A DNA stretch of 23,475 nucleotides from Sphaeroforma sirkka (Eukaryota > Opisthokonta > Ichthyosporea > Ichthyophonida). Numbering within the stretch: position 1 is the first letter of the stretch; every line of letters begins with the position of its first letter. Below are positions 10,413 through 18,945 of this stretch, piece by piece. The DNA lies in NCBI GenBank assembly GCA_001586965.3, contig LUCW03001819.1, positions 1 through 23,475 of the forward strand, given 5' to 3'. Below the pieces are notes generated by a model. It was not told the origin of the DNA and searched no databases. It saw only the letters and a program-made list of their open reading frames with translations. The position numbers were made by a program, and so were the translations under genes.

Positions 10413-10895
10413 GTGGGCGATATTAAGCCACCATCTAAGTGGCGTGCCGAGGCGGTGCCAAGAAGCGCAAAGCCACGGCCGCCAAGCTCCAAGCCAAGGC
10501 AAAGGCCAGAGACTTATTATACCGTTAACGGCTGTCCGGTAGCTACCCCTCCAAGTCAGCCACATGTTAGTATTGCTAACGTGGCACCACTACTTGTCAC
10601 GACGGATAATCTTTCCAGTGAGGTTGATGCGAGTCGCACACTTGAGTTTCCCTTTATTAGTTCTGGAACTCAACATTTCGATGACGATGCCAATGGCTTT
10701 GAAACCAAGTTGATGACTGAATTTCGTATTCCTTAAAGCATTCATATGCTGGAGCGGTTGCCGATGAATGAGTGTTTCTTCCTCGATACCCGGACATTAT
10801 CGACAATCTCGATTTTTCCCATGAATGAGAGGAAGGGTATGGGGCGGATAATGATGACTCAGGCTACGAGTCTAGTGGTGACAGTGATGGCGATG
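10413..10895 (+). pseudogene. Protease-RT connection of element B
   Basis: A basic, proline-rich frame (10413-10736; SKWRAEAVPRSAKPRPPSS) follows the protease. After several stops (10737-10840), an acidic stretch (DDSGYESSGDSDGD, about 10854-10895) runs in frame into the RT. No domain is recognised. It is probably the linker between protease and RT, now broken by frameshifts. Confidence 0.45.
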
Positions 10896-11355
10896 TGGAC
10901 GTAGGACTGAAACACCTAGGCGCAGAAGCAAAAAAGATATTTGCTGAGATTAGTGAAGCTCTTCGTTCGCTAGCCTACGATACTGAGCATCATCGGTTTG
11001 CCAAGCTTGAACCCGTAGATCTCAAGCTATGCGATAACGTGCAGCCCAAGATATGTGGCCACCGCCAATACACCGATACTACTACCCCTGAGATTCAAGC
11101 TGTCCATATTAAAATCGTTCAGCTAGTATACCGTGGCATATTGCGTAGAGAGTTGGATGCCAGTGATAAATGGCAGTCCAACATAAATATGGCGTGGAAG
11201 AAATATGGGTGTGAACCCCGGCCACTCCCTGAGGGACTCGACGACTGGAAAGGCTGCACGAACTTCAGCCGATGGAAAGAGTCAGTTGACTTCGAGCCCT
11301 ACCCGATCCCAACTGAAGCGGCAATGTATGACATCGTAGTGGAAAAGCCTTTGAT
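10850..11355 (+). pseudogene. Reverse transcriptase N-terminal part of element B, interrupted by a LINE
   Basis: This frame covers the fingers of a Ty3/gypsy-type RT. Recognisable blocks are EIQAVHIKIVQLVYRGILRR (the segment before the usual 'gii..s.sp.asp' block), SNINMAWKKYG, and the CTNFSRWKE...FEPYPIPTEAAMYD block, which corresponds to the classic 'D.R.LN......YP.P.i...' motif. The frame is open from the acidic linker up to the LINE. At about 11356 the RT is cut by the 3' end of the LINE, and it resumes at 14575 with the next motif. Confidence 0.72.
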
Positions 11356-11365
11356 AGGGATAATA

Positions 11366-11373
11366 TTTTTTTT
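11366..11373 (-). other. Short A-tract at LINE 3' end
   Basis: Eight T on the plus strand, so eight A on the element strand, at the junction between the LINE 3' UTR and the element B RT. A 3' A-tract is expected for target-primed LINE insertion and helps to set the boundary. Confidence 0.5.
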
Positions 11374-11408
11374 CAATGTGGATAAAGTTTTATATGTCTA
11401 CATGTACA

Positions 11409-11783
11409 TCAGGCTTCATATTCGTTGGATAGGTTCTGGATAAATTGAAGGGAAGTTGAGATTGTCGAACTGCCGCGAGAAGCTCGGGGCGAGTGATGCA
11501 ACGATGGAAGACATAGGTGCGTTAGTTCATGGCGATGAATACAGAATACCTGTACCATTGGGTGAGAACTAAAACCTGTGTACCATGGCGTGGAATAATG
11601 CTGGCCCACACTTGTAGTGGTGATATGGACTGAGTCGGTCTGAGATATTTTGAACGTGATACCAAGGAGGGTGAGGTTGTCATCCGCTATTCTGTTTCGG
11701 AACGAAGTTGGGGGCTGTCCGATACCAAACCACTCAACTGATGTATTTGGAATATCCTGGCTAGTCTTAGCGGGGAGTATCAT
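11409..11783 (-). pseudogene. LINE 3' region, open frame after the zinc motif
   Basis: A 124-residue minus-strand frame, contiguous with the LINE, contains IADDNLTLLGITF and VQVFCIHRHELTH. The LINE fragment at 550-831 holds the same motifs, so the segment is a conserved part of this family rather than chance. I do not recognise the domain. NLTLLGITF followed by a threonine-rich strand faintly recalls an endonuclease core, but its place downstream of RT argues against that. Confidence 0.45.
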
Positions 11784-11839
11784 AGGTGGTACCAGAAGTC
11801 TCGAAGATTTGGTTTGTATAGAGATCTAGAAATAATACT

Positions 11840-12558
11840 TCAGGAAAGTGATGAGACGGGTATGGGGAACATCAATATATCGACTAGTACGGGATGGGAA
11901 TAAATTAGTGCCTGTTGTTCATGGAGAAGAAAGTTCCCGAGATGTTCGTGGAGAGTCCAATCATGCCGATCCTGTAGTTGTTGTAGTAAGACCAGTCCAG
12001 TTGAGGGTAGATTATGGCCCACCAGAACACACCCTATCGGATAACTGGTACAAGCAAAGTGGCTGGACGTAAAAGTCTTATCTCCAGGGCACACAGGACA
12101 GAGGCATCTACCAGCACGGTATTCAAGCAATTTGAACAGGTACGTGTTGGTTGCTATCATGACACAAAGGCGGAATGGGGTGTGTTTGCGGCAGTGGGTA
12201 AAGCTATCATGGGATGGCTTGTTTCGGTCCGTGATATGAAGTTCTCCCCTTGTAAGTCGATAATAGTATTGGCGGCGAGCCATTCCTGCTATCTCCTTGG
12301 TTGTGAGACGTTATGTGGTATTATGTCGGATCTGCTCGCGGAGCTTACGGAGTTCTTTGTGTTGAGGTGTGCACCCGACCTTTGATTCTTGATAAGAAAA
12401 TATAATGAACGGGACTTTGTCCGGAGGTCTGTTACGTGTCCAAGCGGGTCTCGTAAGAGGGACGAGTGGGTTTGTACTGTTGGTTGAGTCAAGATGTAGT
12501 CCCAGGCAGCCACGAAGGTACCCCGCAAATTGGTGTTGTAAGTAAACCGTAAAAGCAA
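11840..12558 (-). pseudogene. LINE RT C-terminal region with zinc motif
   Basis: Two overlapping minus-strand frames (12289-12558 and 11840-12283) follow the thumb. The second contains CPVCPGDKTFTSSHFAC, a C-x2-C-x9-H-x2-C arrangement (about 12050-12100) like the nucleic-acid-binding zinc motif near the C-terminus of many LINE ORF2 proteins. A frame change near 12285 separates the parts. The same motif in the 455-1399 fragment has lost residues. Confidence 0.65.
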
Positions 12559-12842
12559 AGAAGCCGTATGCGCTGGTATGGGGGTATTGGGAATCTAGTG
12601 CCTGTTATGATAGCTACTGTTTGAATTAATGCTGAGTTGTATCGCTCGTACAATTGTTTTAACGCGGCATGCCAAATAGGAGGAGCCCATGCAATGATGT
12701 TCAGACCATAGGTGGCCGTCGAAAGAATGAACGTCTTGAATATTTTCAACCGATTTCGCGGATGGCGCCAGCAGAATCCGTGAAACCCATACGCTCGGAA
12801 GGACACTATAGTCTGGAGTAATGCTGCCACGAGATGGTCCAT
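12489..12842 (-). pseudogene. LINE reverse transcriptase, thumb and connection
   Basis: The frame contains RNRLKIFKTFILSTATYGLN followed by a Trp-rich segment and YNSALIQTVAIITGT, the block that follows the RT palm in LINE polymerases ('..y...v.p.l.Yg...w......l...q'). It overlaps the next fragment in another frame. Between it and the palm (12843-13097) there is no clear frame. Confidence 0.68.
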
Positions 12843-13097
12843 GTAATTTGCAAAGTCGATACCCGGTATGCCCTGGGACAGTTGAAGTCTTAAGTATTTG
12901 AAAGGTTGTGGGCAGAGTTCAAAAAGCTCCGCCGCCAGAGTAGGAGTCTGTTGAGAGTGTTTGCATTTGGAGAGCCTTCTAGCGTTGGCGTGATGAGATG
13001 TCCTTTGATACGGAGAAGCGGTACCTCGTGATGCTTACTCGACGATCTCTTTCGGGGCTTAAAAATCACTTGTTCTAGTCGGGATGGTCGACCCCAA

Positions 13098-13454
13098 TCA
13101 TCGATCGTGTTCAGGAAGAACAGACTGTGGAGTCTGGATGCGTGTGTTATTTACAAAGAGGCAGGAGCGGAGGAGTTTCGACCGAAATTGCGCAACCGTA
13201 GTAGCCAGGGAGTCCATATAAATAACAAAAAACTGTGGACCGACAATCGAACCTTGGAGTATGCCATTCGTTCTATGGAATAGAGGTAAAAGCTTCCCAC
13301 GATACGTTACCTGTGTGGGAACATTGTCGAACAATGCGCGGAGACAACTGATCCAGTTTTCTGGCATTCTAGTGTGAGTGCAACAGCATCCACATGCACG
13401 GGAGAGCCACTTTATCGTATGCTTTGGTGATGCCACGACACACATTTCAGGCAT
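13098..13454 (-). pseudogene. LINE reverse transcriptase, palm (catalytic motif lost)
   Basis: The palm domain is identified by GILQGSIVGPQFFVIYMDSL, the classic LINE motif 'G..QGs..sP.lf..y...l', preceded by VTYRGKLLPLFHRTNG. The expected FADD catalytic box, about 20 residues on, reads FVNN (about 13146-13157). Both catalytic aspartates are Asn and the Ala is Val. All three changes are explained by single transitions. The enzyme is therefore dead by substitution as well as by frameshift. Confidence 0.8.
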
Positions 13455-13680
13455 CCTCGGATTGTGTCTCAGATTCCATCGCGGCTAGGGTATGAGTATG
13501 ACAAGAGTAGCGTGATTTGAATCCAGCTTGTGTTGCTTGGGTGGCTGATCCGGGGTGATTTGTTATCAGCTGTAAGAAGCATTTCTCAAAGATGCGTCGA
13601 ACAATCTGGATTATTGTTATCAGTCGGAAATCGGCAGGGGATGCAATATCCGTGCATGCTTTCTTCGGATAGGCTGTCAA
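13447..13680 (-). pseudogene. LINE reverse transcriptase, fingers
   Basis: The frame contains ADFRLITIIQIVRRIFEKCF, matching the LINE RT block 'yRPIsll....kifek.l'. It overlaps the palm fragment by a few bases in another frame, so a frameshift lies near 13450. Together with the fragment at 13756-14154 it gives the N-terminal half of the RT. Confidence 0.75.
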
Positions 13681-13755
13681 GAGGGTACTATTGAGAGCTT
13701 TAGGGAATGTACCAGCCCCTAGGAGGGCGGAGAATGAATAGGTGGGCTGTCAGGG

Positions 13756-14154
13756 TCAGTGCGTCCCATAGTTGGGAGGATCAGTTGCTCGCTCTACTGC
13801 GGCCTTGAGTAGAAGAATATGGATACCATTTGGACCAGAATCTCTGGAGGTGTTGGAGCTGTGTCCGGTGGCCGGGGGAATGACGTGTGGGTTAATTGAG
13901 TTGAGGAGATCTTGGTAGTAATCCGTCAGTGCAGCGCCCGAATCCTGGACACCTGGTATACAAGGCTGACGCGGTGATCGATGTTGATGTGCTATAACCT
14001 TGTACATTTGGATGTTGTATTGGGCAACAGAACGCGGGCAGAGCGTGCGATTCGGCAGTCGTTGTACCCACGGTTTGTCAGTGTCACAATAGTAACCTCC
14101 AAAAATGGCGGACGTTGCTGTGTAGCGCCAAATTCGATCTAGGATACACTCCAA
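13756..14154 (-). pseudogene. LINE reverse transcriptase, N-terminal part
   Basis: The frame includes DYYQDLLNSINP followed by SGPNGIHILLLKAA, the 'aPGpDGi....lk' block that opens LINE RT domains (SGPN replaces the usual PGPD). The residues before it have no recognised motif and would be the endonuclease-RT linker. Upstream (14155-14574) only short frames remain and I see no APE-type endonuclease motifs. Confidence 0.65.
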
Positions 14155-14574
14155 TCCGTCTGACGGTCCATGTATTGTCAGGTATAACCGTATGTCAGGT
14201 ATGACCGCAACAGATGTTGACGCTCACATATCTCAGCTTGAAACAACAGGCTGCGGGCTTTGTCGTGTAAATGATGCAGTCAGTGGCGATACCGGTTGTA
14301 GCTGTGAGATGAAAGACTCTGGTGCTGGGGTGGTGATTGAGATGGGGGCACTCGCCGGAGACGGACTGCTGGTTCATTCGGGACCACCTGAAGATCGAGG
14401 CCAAATTTGTGGTCCTCGTAGATACCATGATCCGCAGGAGAGTATATTTAAAGAGAGGCTGGGGTTGTTGACCTGTGGTACGCGTACTCTATACCGGTAG
14501 ATCCTTCCGTATGGAGGTATTGTAGGTACCAGGCATCGAGAGTACTGACCTCTACCGACTTTTTGCGGGGTGCA

Positions 14575-15060
14575 TTGATCGTCAATCGTAGACTGTGGGA
14601 ATGGGTTCAACCAGCTTAAACTCTGGGAAGCTTCCTTCAAAATTCTTACTTTCTGGACCCCGTACGGGTCGTTACTCGTATCTCGGTATACCGTTTAGCG
14701 TCCGTGAAACCTCATGGCGCTTCCAACAGGCACTTGCCGAGGTCTTCGACACGCTACAGCATGTAATTTGGTACACTGTCGATATCGTCATCGCCAATGA
14801 CACGCCTATAGCATGGACAGCTCTCATGGCCGTTCTCCTCCGCTGTGGGCAATACGACATACAGCATATATATATGTCAGGTGGGTTACGTCCGTAGGGC
14901 AAAAACCATCTTTGGGTCTCGTGTCGACTTTAAGGGCGCCTCGATAATTCAACAGCGCCTGGCTGCGGTAGTCAATTTGCCGCATCCACGGCAGTGGCAT
15001 ACTGTAAATCGTTTGTTCCAGATTTCGCGGTTCTCTTCAAGCCAATGGCCACCTTACTGA
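14575..15060 (+). pseudogene. Element B reverse transcriptase, palm and thumb (resumed after LINE)
   Basis: The RT resumes immediately after the LINE. IVDCGNGFNQLKL (about 14581-14620) matches the 'fs.lDl.sG.hQi' block. FWTPYG, GRYSYLGIPFSV and FQQALAEVFDTL match 'G.yey..mPfGl...pa.FQ'. The catalytic box reads YTVD (14772-14783) instead of YxDD, with the first Asp replaced by Val. Thumb residues SRVDFKG and AAVVNLPHPRQW follow (14905-14995). At least two frame changes occur (near 14660 and 14860). Confidence 0.78.
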
Positions 15061-15576
15061 AGAGGACGTCGTTTTCCACTGGGGTGACGAGCAGCAACAA
15101 GCGTTTGACCAGTTTAACTCTTTACCCGCTCAACGTATTGAGCTGGCCAAACCACCCCCATATGAGCAACTCGTATTGTACTTCGTTGTTTGTGAATTTG
15201 TCGGTGTCGGCGGCTGCCTCTACACCTGTCGAGATGATGCACTCCTGCCGGTTGAATATTTTTCGGCCCGATTTAAAGAATAGCTGGTGGGGGTCTACGG
15301 CCTCAAGACATTATGGCAAATCATCAAACGCTCTGCACGCAAGCTTGAAGTGCACACCGATCATATATCGCCTTGCCCACAATGTGGAAGCAAGATAGGT
15401 TCACTGACGACTCTAGGGGTCGAAGGCAGCAACACTGGCAGAAAGTCTGCCGCGATATCAACGTGATTGACCACGACGAGATGAACCTCGCTATGGCACT
15501 AGCCAAACGGTCGTCCCGGCGAGTTCACTGGTCTCTTGTCCTTACGACCTCGCCCATGCCACAGAATACATGCTGG
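14990..15576 (+). pseudogene. Element B RNase H and following uncharacterised segment
   Basis: SFVPDFAVLFKPMATLLKR (15005-15060) matches the RT-RNase H connection, and FHWGDEQQQAFDQF (about 15073-15115) is the tether. RNase H itself reads LVLYFVVCEFVGVGGCLY (15170-15225), where the TDAS start has become VVCE, so the first catalytic Asp is lost. LPVEYFSARF and LEVHTDH follow. From about 15380 to 15576 the readable residues (RDINVIDHDEMNLAMALA, ATEYML) are not the integrase zinc domain I would expect. Element A2 interrupts the frame at 15577. Confidence 0.68.
15573..15576. repeat. Target-site duplication (left), CTGG
   Basis: CTGG directly precedes the TGTA terminus of A2 and is repeated at 22547-22550 just after its TACA terminus. 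Removing A2 and one CTGG leaves a plus-strand frame open across the junction. A 4-bp duplication is within the range known for Ty3/gypsy integrases. Confidence 0.7.
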
Positions 15577-16154
15577 TGTAAACTTCGATGGAAATTACTA
15601 GGTTTCAAACTATATTAAACTAAAATACAATTTAGTCAGTTAGGATTTAGCAGTGGTAGCTTGTGTAAGAATGATCGGGACTGCCTCTTGTTAAGAGCCT
15701 AAATATCCTCGATCACACAGGGCGTACCTCTAGCTGTTCTTTATTGAATAATTTTCACTAGAAGTACTAAGTGTTCATGACCACTTGCCTAATTTGTAAA
15801 TAGACATAATAACGTAAGTCACGTTAATACATTAGCTGATATAAATAAAGTTCCATCTGAAGAAAAGTTAAAAAAAGAAAAAGACTTATTGGATTTTGGA
15901 GATTGGCGGGAGGACCAAAATCTATAAGTAGTAGTTCGGAGATTATAAAATTTAGTTTATAATATCCTACATCTACTAATGTCTCAAATAGGTCCAAGTA
16001 GATGAGTCATACCAAATACTCAGGCTATTGGAGCCATCAAAGTGAATTTAGAACACTTTGGAATATTGGAAAAAGAGCTTGTACTAAATTATTTAAAATA
16101 CAAATAAAAACCAATGTATTATCTCAATTGATCTTGATATTTTAGACTGACCGG
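15577..16154 (-). repeat. 3' LTR of element A2 (inner edge deleted)
   Basis: Matches the other two LTRs from TGTA to GACCGG and then jumps directly into integrase coding sequence. The terminal bases AGGCCGTATTTCTACA plus one are absent. Near-identity with the LTR at 21948 suggests a recent insertion, though indels make dating by divergence unreliable. Confidence 0.92.
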
Positions 16155-16690
16155 TATCACTCTTCTCATCATGGTAGGAAATAACAAAAGGTCCTATCGT
16201 CTTAGAAGAGAGTTCGGTAACGTTGGCGTTTCGATTTATAATGTTAACGTAATCGCCGACTTTGAACTGAACAATGTTCTTAGTGTTATTCCATCGGTCA
16301 TACGCTTTAAGTAGGACGCGATTCTTGTGCTCGAGTAAACAGGGGTAAACAACGTTCTGCATATGCTCGATCTTTTGTAGCCACGGGGTAGCGTGTTTCT
16401 CGGGCGCAGTTTTATCAAACGTTGCTTGTAATTCACTATAGCGGCCAAAGAAATAGTGAAACGGGAGTGTTCCAGTTTGAGGATTCATGCAGTTATTCAT
16501 TTGAGTCTGAACCCATTTCAAATGATAAGGCCACATATCCTCAACGTCGTTCTAGTGCGGTACGCAAGAGTTTCTTAAGTTCTCTATGACGTGTCTCATT
16601 TGCACCCTGCGTTTGAGGTTTGTAAGGAACACCACGCCTATGGGTCATGCCTGATACGAGTATAAGTGCCTCCATTACGTCGGTACAAAA
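16155..16690 (-). pseudogene. Integrase C-terminal half, element A2 (truncated)
   Basis: The frame 16155-16536 reads WPYHLKWVQTQMNNCMNPQT through VGDYVNIINR and the GPF module, then runs into LTR sequence and ends with about 20 foreign residues at 16093. Upstream in another frame (about 16540-16710) lie SDNGSEF (16691-16708) and the catalytic-Glu block NETRHRELKK. The break near 16550 is a one-base insertion not present in A1 (CGTCGTTCTAG against CGTCGTCTAG). The chromodomain-like stretch and basic tail seen in A1 are deleted here. Confidence 0.82.
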
Positions 16691-16935
16691 CTCACTACCG
16701 TTATCAGAACATAGTACTCGGGGAAACCGAAGTCATTAAAGACGTGATAGCATAATTCTGCCACTGTTTGTGGACGGTTGTTCGGTATTGCATAAAGCAA
16801 GTTATAGCCCGAAGCCACACATAAGAAATGACAATTATATACATCGCCAGTATGCTTGGATCGCGGGAGTTTAACCAAATCGACTATGACTCGGCGCATC
16901 GGTTGGTCTTCTGTCACACTTTTAGGGGTGCCCAA
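16675..16935 (-). pseudogene. Integrase DDE core, first part, element A2
   Basis: The frame contains MRRVIVDLVKLPRSKHTGD, with the first catalytic Asp in VDLVKL, and LCVASGYNLLYAIPNN, as in the RNase H-like integrase fold. It ends by shifting frame in a C4 run at about 16722 just before the second Asp (SDNGSEF). A1 has exactly the same C4, so this break is shared by the two copies. Confidence 0.82.
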
Positions 16936-17455
16936 CCGTATCGCTTGATCTGGTTCTTTTCACAATCAGTACAGCGTCGGTATACTTCACGTATGGTTTC
17001 TTTCAGCGCCGGGTGATCAAGCCCTGCACGAATAGCCATTTTATAAGTATGCTCATATGCTCGATGCGTTAAATTATGTATAATTTTAACTCTACTTTCG
17101 AGCTCCTCTAAGTCAGTCAGATTCTGCGTAACGCTGGCTGGATGAACCATAGTCCTGTTGGAAAGGGCAACCTCAGTATCAGGAGGGGTAGAGTCCTGAG
17201 ATACATAATTGACAACATTGGATTGTTGAAGTATCTTCTTCAGTTGTTTCGCAACTCCTGGCTGTTCTTTAAGCAGCGCTTTAAGTAGTTGAGTGCGAGC
17301 TTCAGGTTCTCTTAGAGTTTTGAGTCTTTGGTCCATGGCCTTAGCTAGTTCCATTTTTTACGATCTAATGCCGTTTCAATCGGCATTACCTCGACTGCAA
17401 TCTTGTTGGGTGCATGTGTTGTACGAGTCTTGAGCATTTGTTCAAACTCTTTAGA
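16914..17455 (-). pseudogene. Integrase linker and HHCC zinc domain, element A2
   Basis: The zinc-binding N-terminal domain is HNLTHRAYEHTYKMAIRAGL with CTDC after about 37 residues (about 16965-17090). It is preceded by a Lys/Leu/Gln-rich helical linker (KAMDQRLKTLREPE, LLKALLKEQPGVAKQLKKIL) linking it to the methyltransferase-like domain. The pol frame is interrupted by TAG at 17456, where A1 has GAG, and by a one-base change near 17358. Confidence 0.82.
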
Positions 17456-18319
17456 CTACTCTAGTTTAGCTAAGAATTCGGTTGAGGGTTTCCACTTAGT
17501 GGTACCTGCAGGACCGATGCGACAAACAATGGTGTGTTTCCAAGGCGTCTTCTTAATAGAATAGGATCCCTGATACAAGAACGTGTCGGCTTCACGGTCG
17601 ACATAAATAGGTTCGTCTTGAATCATATTAATTAAATCACGTATCCATGGGTCGGAGTTACGTAAGGGACAACACAGCGTAATGGTAGATTTAGTAATAT
17701 TAACATAATTTAACAACTGTGCGATAAGTTGACAAGGTGGGTTAGCCCACGCATTATGCTTTGATAAGTCAAGCTGAAATGCATCACCTTTAGGATGAGT
17801 CAACGACCTATATTCAGAAACCTGTTTGTTATGTTCTGCGGCGAACATATCAACAGTAAATGGACCCCATCGTGATTGAGCGAGGTTAAACCATTTCTTA
17901 TTTAGCATCCAATCGGTTGCTAATAACTCTTTGACTGTTTTCTGGTAGTCGGGCACAAGTCGAGAGAGCATGTCAGGAAGATGGTTATGTATTCCTGGAA
18001 TGTGTGTTATATTAAAAGCGAACTTGGCAATAATGTCATGCCAGCGGCTCACCAACTGTGAATCAGGGTTCATATCTTTTAAGTATGTTAAAGACTTTTG
18101 ATCACAGGCGATAGTAAAGTAACTTCCATAAAGGTAGTCTTTAAACTGTCTTAGCGCAGTAACTATAGCAAGGAGCTCTTGTTTAACGGTAGGGTAATTC
18201 CGTTGACTCTTATTATAACTCTTGCTAAAGAATTGTATGTAGCGCGGTTTACCATTTATCGTTTGGTAAAGCACTCCACCTACCGCTCGATCTGAAGCGT
18301 CGGTTGCTACTTGAATGGG
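17456..18319 (-). pseudogene. RNase H plus methyltransferase-like region, element A2
   Basis: One long open frame (272 codons from its first Met, open to about 18319) begins with the RNase H start PIQVATDASDRAVGGVL. It continues through FFSKSYNKSQRNYPTVKQEL, ALRQFKDYLYGSYFTIACDQ and HIPGIHNHLPDMLSRL. The catalytic Asp (TDAS), Glu (KQE) and Asp (CDQKSL) positions of Ty3/gypsy RNase H are all present. The DIRS-type domain and a 45-residue basic tail follow. A one-base shift at a C3 run (18317-18319) separates it from RT, and a TAG at 17456 separates it from the integrase linker. Confidence 0.87.
17600..17914 (-). other. DIRS-type methyltransferase-like domain within pol of A2
   Basis: Immediately after the RNase H lies a domain of about 105 residues: WGPFTVDMFAAEHNKQ, a serine/proline stretch, GDAFQLDL, AWANPPCQLIAQLLNYV, then TITLCCPLRNSDPWIRDL. 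The pattern (V-D-x-F-A, D-A-F, N/F-P-P-x-x-L-I, P...PW) is the one found after RNase H in DIRS-like tyrosine-recombinase retrotransposons, where it has been described as a Dam-like adenine methyltransferase domain. NPP resembles the catalytic [DN]PP[YFW] of adenine methyltransferases, but the fourth residue is Cys. Activity is unproven, and finding it in a DDE-integrase element is unusual. Confidence 0.65.
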
Positions 18320-18945
18320 ACACCATCCACAGGGTACTGCATGATGGGTGCGTACATTACTTTACTTTTGACTAGTTTAAATGCATCATCACATTCTTTA
18401 GTCCAAAGCTTTCCCAAAGGTCCTTTGTGCAGCCGTAGGTGACTGAAAGGCTTTAAGTAATGAGAAAGATGCGGTACCGAATCCGAGAAGAAGTTAACAA
18501 ACCCACACACAGAGTTCACATCTCTTCCAGTAATTGGTGTTGATAAATCCAACAGAAACTGTTTCTTGCCAGGATCAATTTCTACCCCTGCTGCAGATAC
18601 TTTGTAGCCAAGTAAGTGTATAGTATCTTTAGCAAAAGAACACTTGTCTTCGTTAATCTTAAGTTTAGCATGATTTAGTCGCTTTAAGACTTTTTTAACG
18701 AGTTTAGCATGTTCATGTGCTGTCTTTGTAAAGATAACTATATCATCTAAATAGACTGATACGTTATACGACAGGTCCGCAAATAGTTCCATCATAACTT
18801 GTTGGAAGAAAGAAGGTAACATGTGTAAGCCTTCAGGTGCACCTTTAAACTGGTACTTCTTACCTTGCCAAGTAAAGGAAAAGTATTTCCTATGAGGCTC
18901 ATATATCTGTAGTTGATGGAATGCAGCTTTTAAGTCTATCTTGGA
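18307..18945 (-). pseudogene. Reverse transcriptase palm and thumb, element A2
   Basis: The frame is open from about 18945. Blocks are FSKIDLKAAFHQLQI, RKYFSFTWQGKKYQF, GAPEGLHMLPSFFQQVMM, YLDDIVIF with intact catalytic aspartates (18742-18753), CSFAKDTIHLLGYKVS, and the thumb GFVNFFSDSVPHLSHYLKPF. Order and spacing match Ty3/gypsy RT. It connects to the fingers by a one-base shift at about 18955 and to RNase H by one at about 18317. Confidence 0.9.

Larger units (their letters stand above)
11356..14574 (-). mobile_element. Non-LTR (LINE) retrotransposon inserted in element B RT
   Basis: A 5'-truncated LINE of about 3.2 kb lies on the minus strand. On the element strand its 3' end has an A8 tract (T8 at 11366-11373 on plus). 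Its protein order is RT (from about 14150), thumb, C-terminal zinc motif, then a 3' region. The element B RT motifs flank it directly: EKPL ends near 11352 and IVDCGNGFNQL starts near 14580. TTGAT occurs at both edges (11351-11355 and 14575-14579), a possible short target duplication. I found no endonuclease domain. The part 14160-14574 is readable only in short pieces. Confidence 0.8.

Noticed and set aside
14195..14500. LINE endonuclease domain
   Set aside because: I looked for APE-type blocks on the minus strand upstream of RT and found none; the short frames there carry no catalytic motif.
16828..17016. Plus-strand open frame over the integrase
   Set aside because: It is a shadow of the minus-strand integrase frame, and the same shadow occurs in A1 at 3274-3516.
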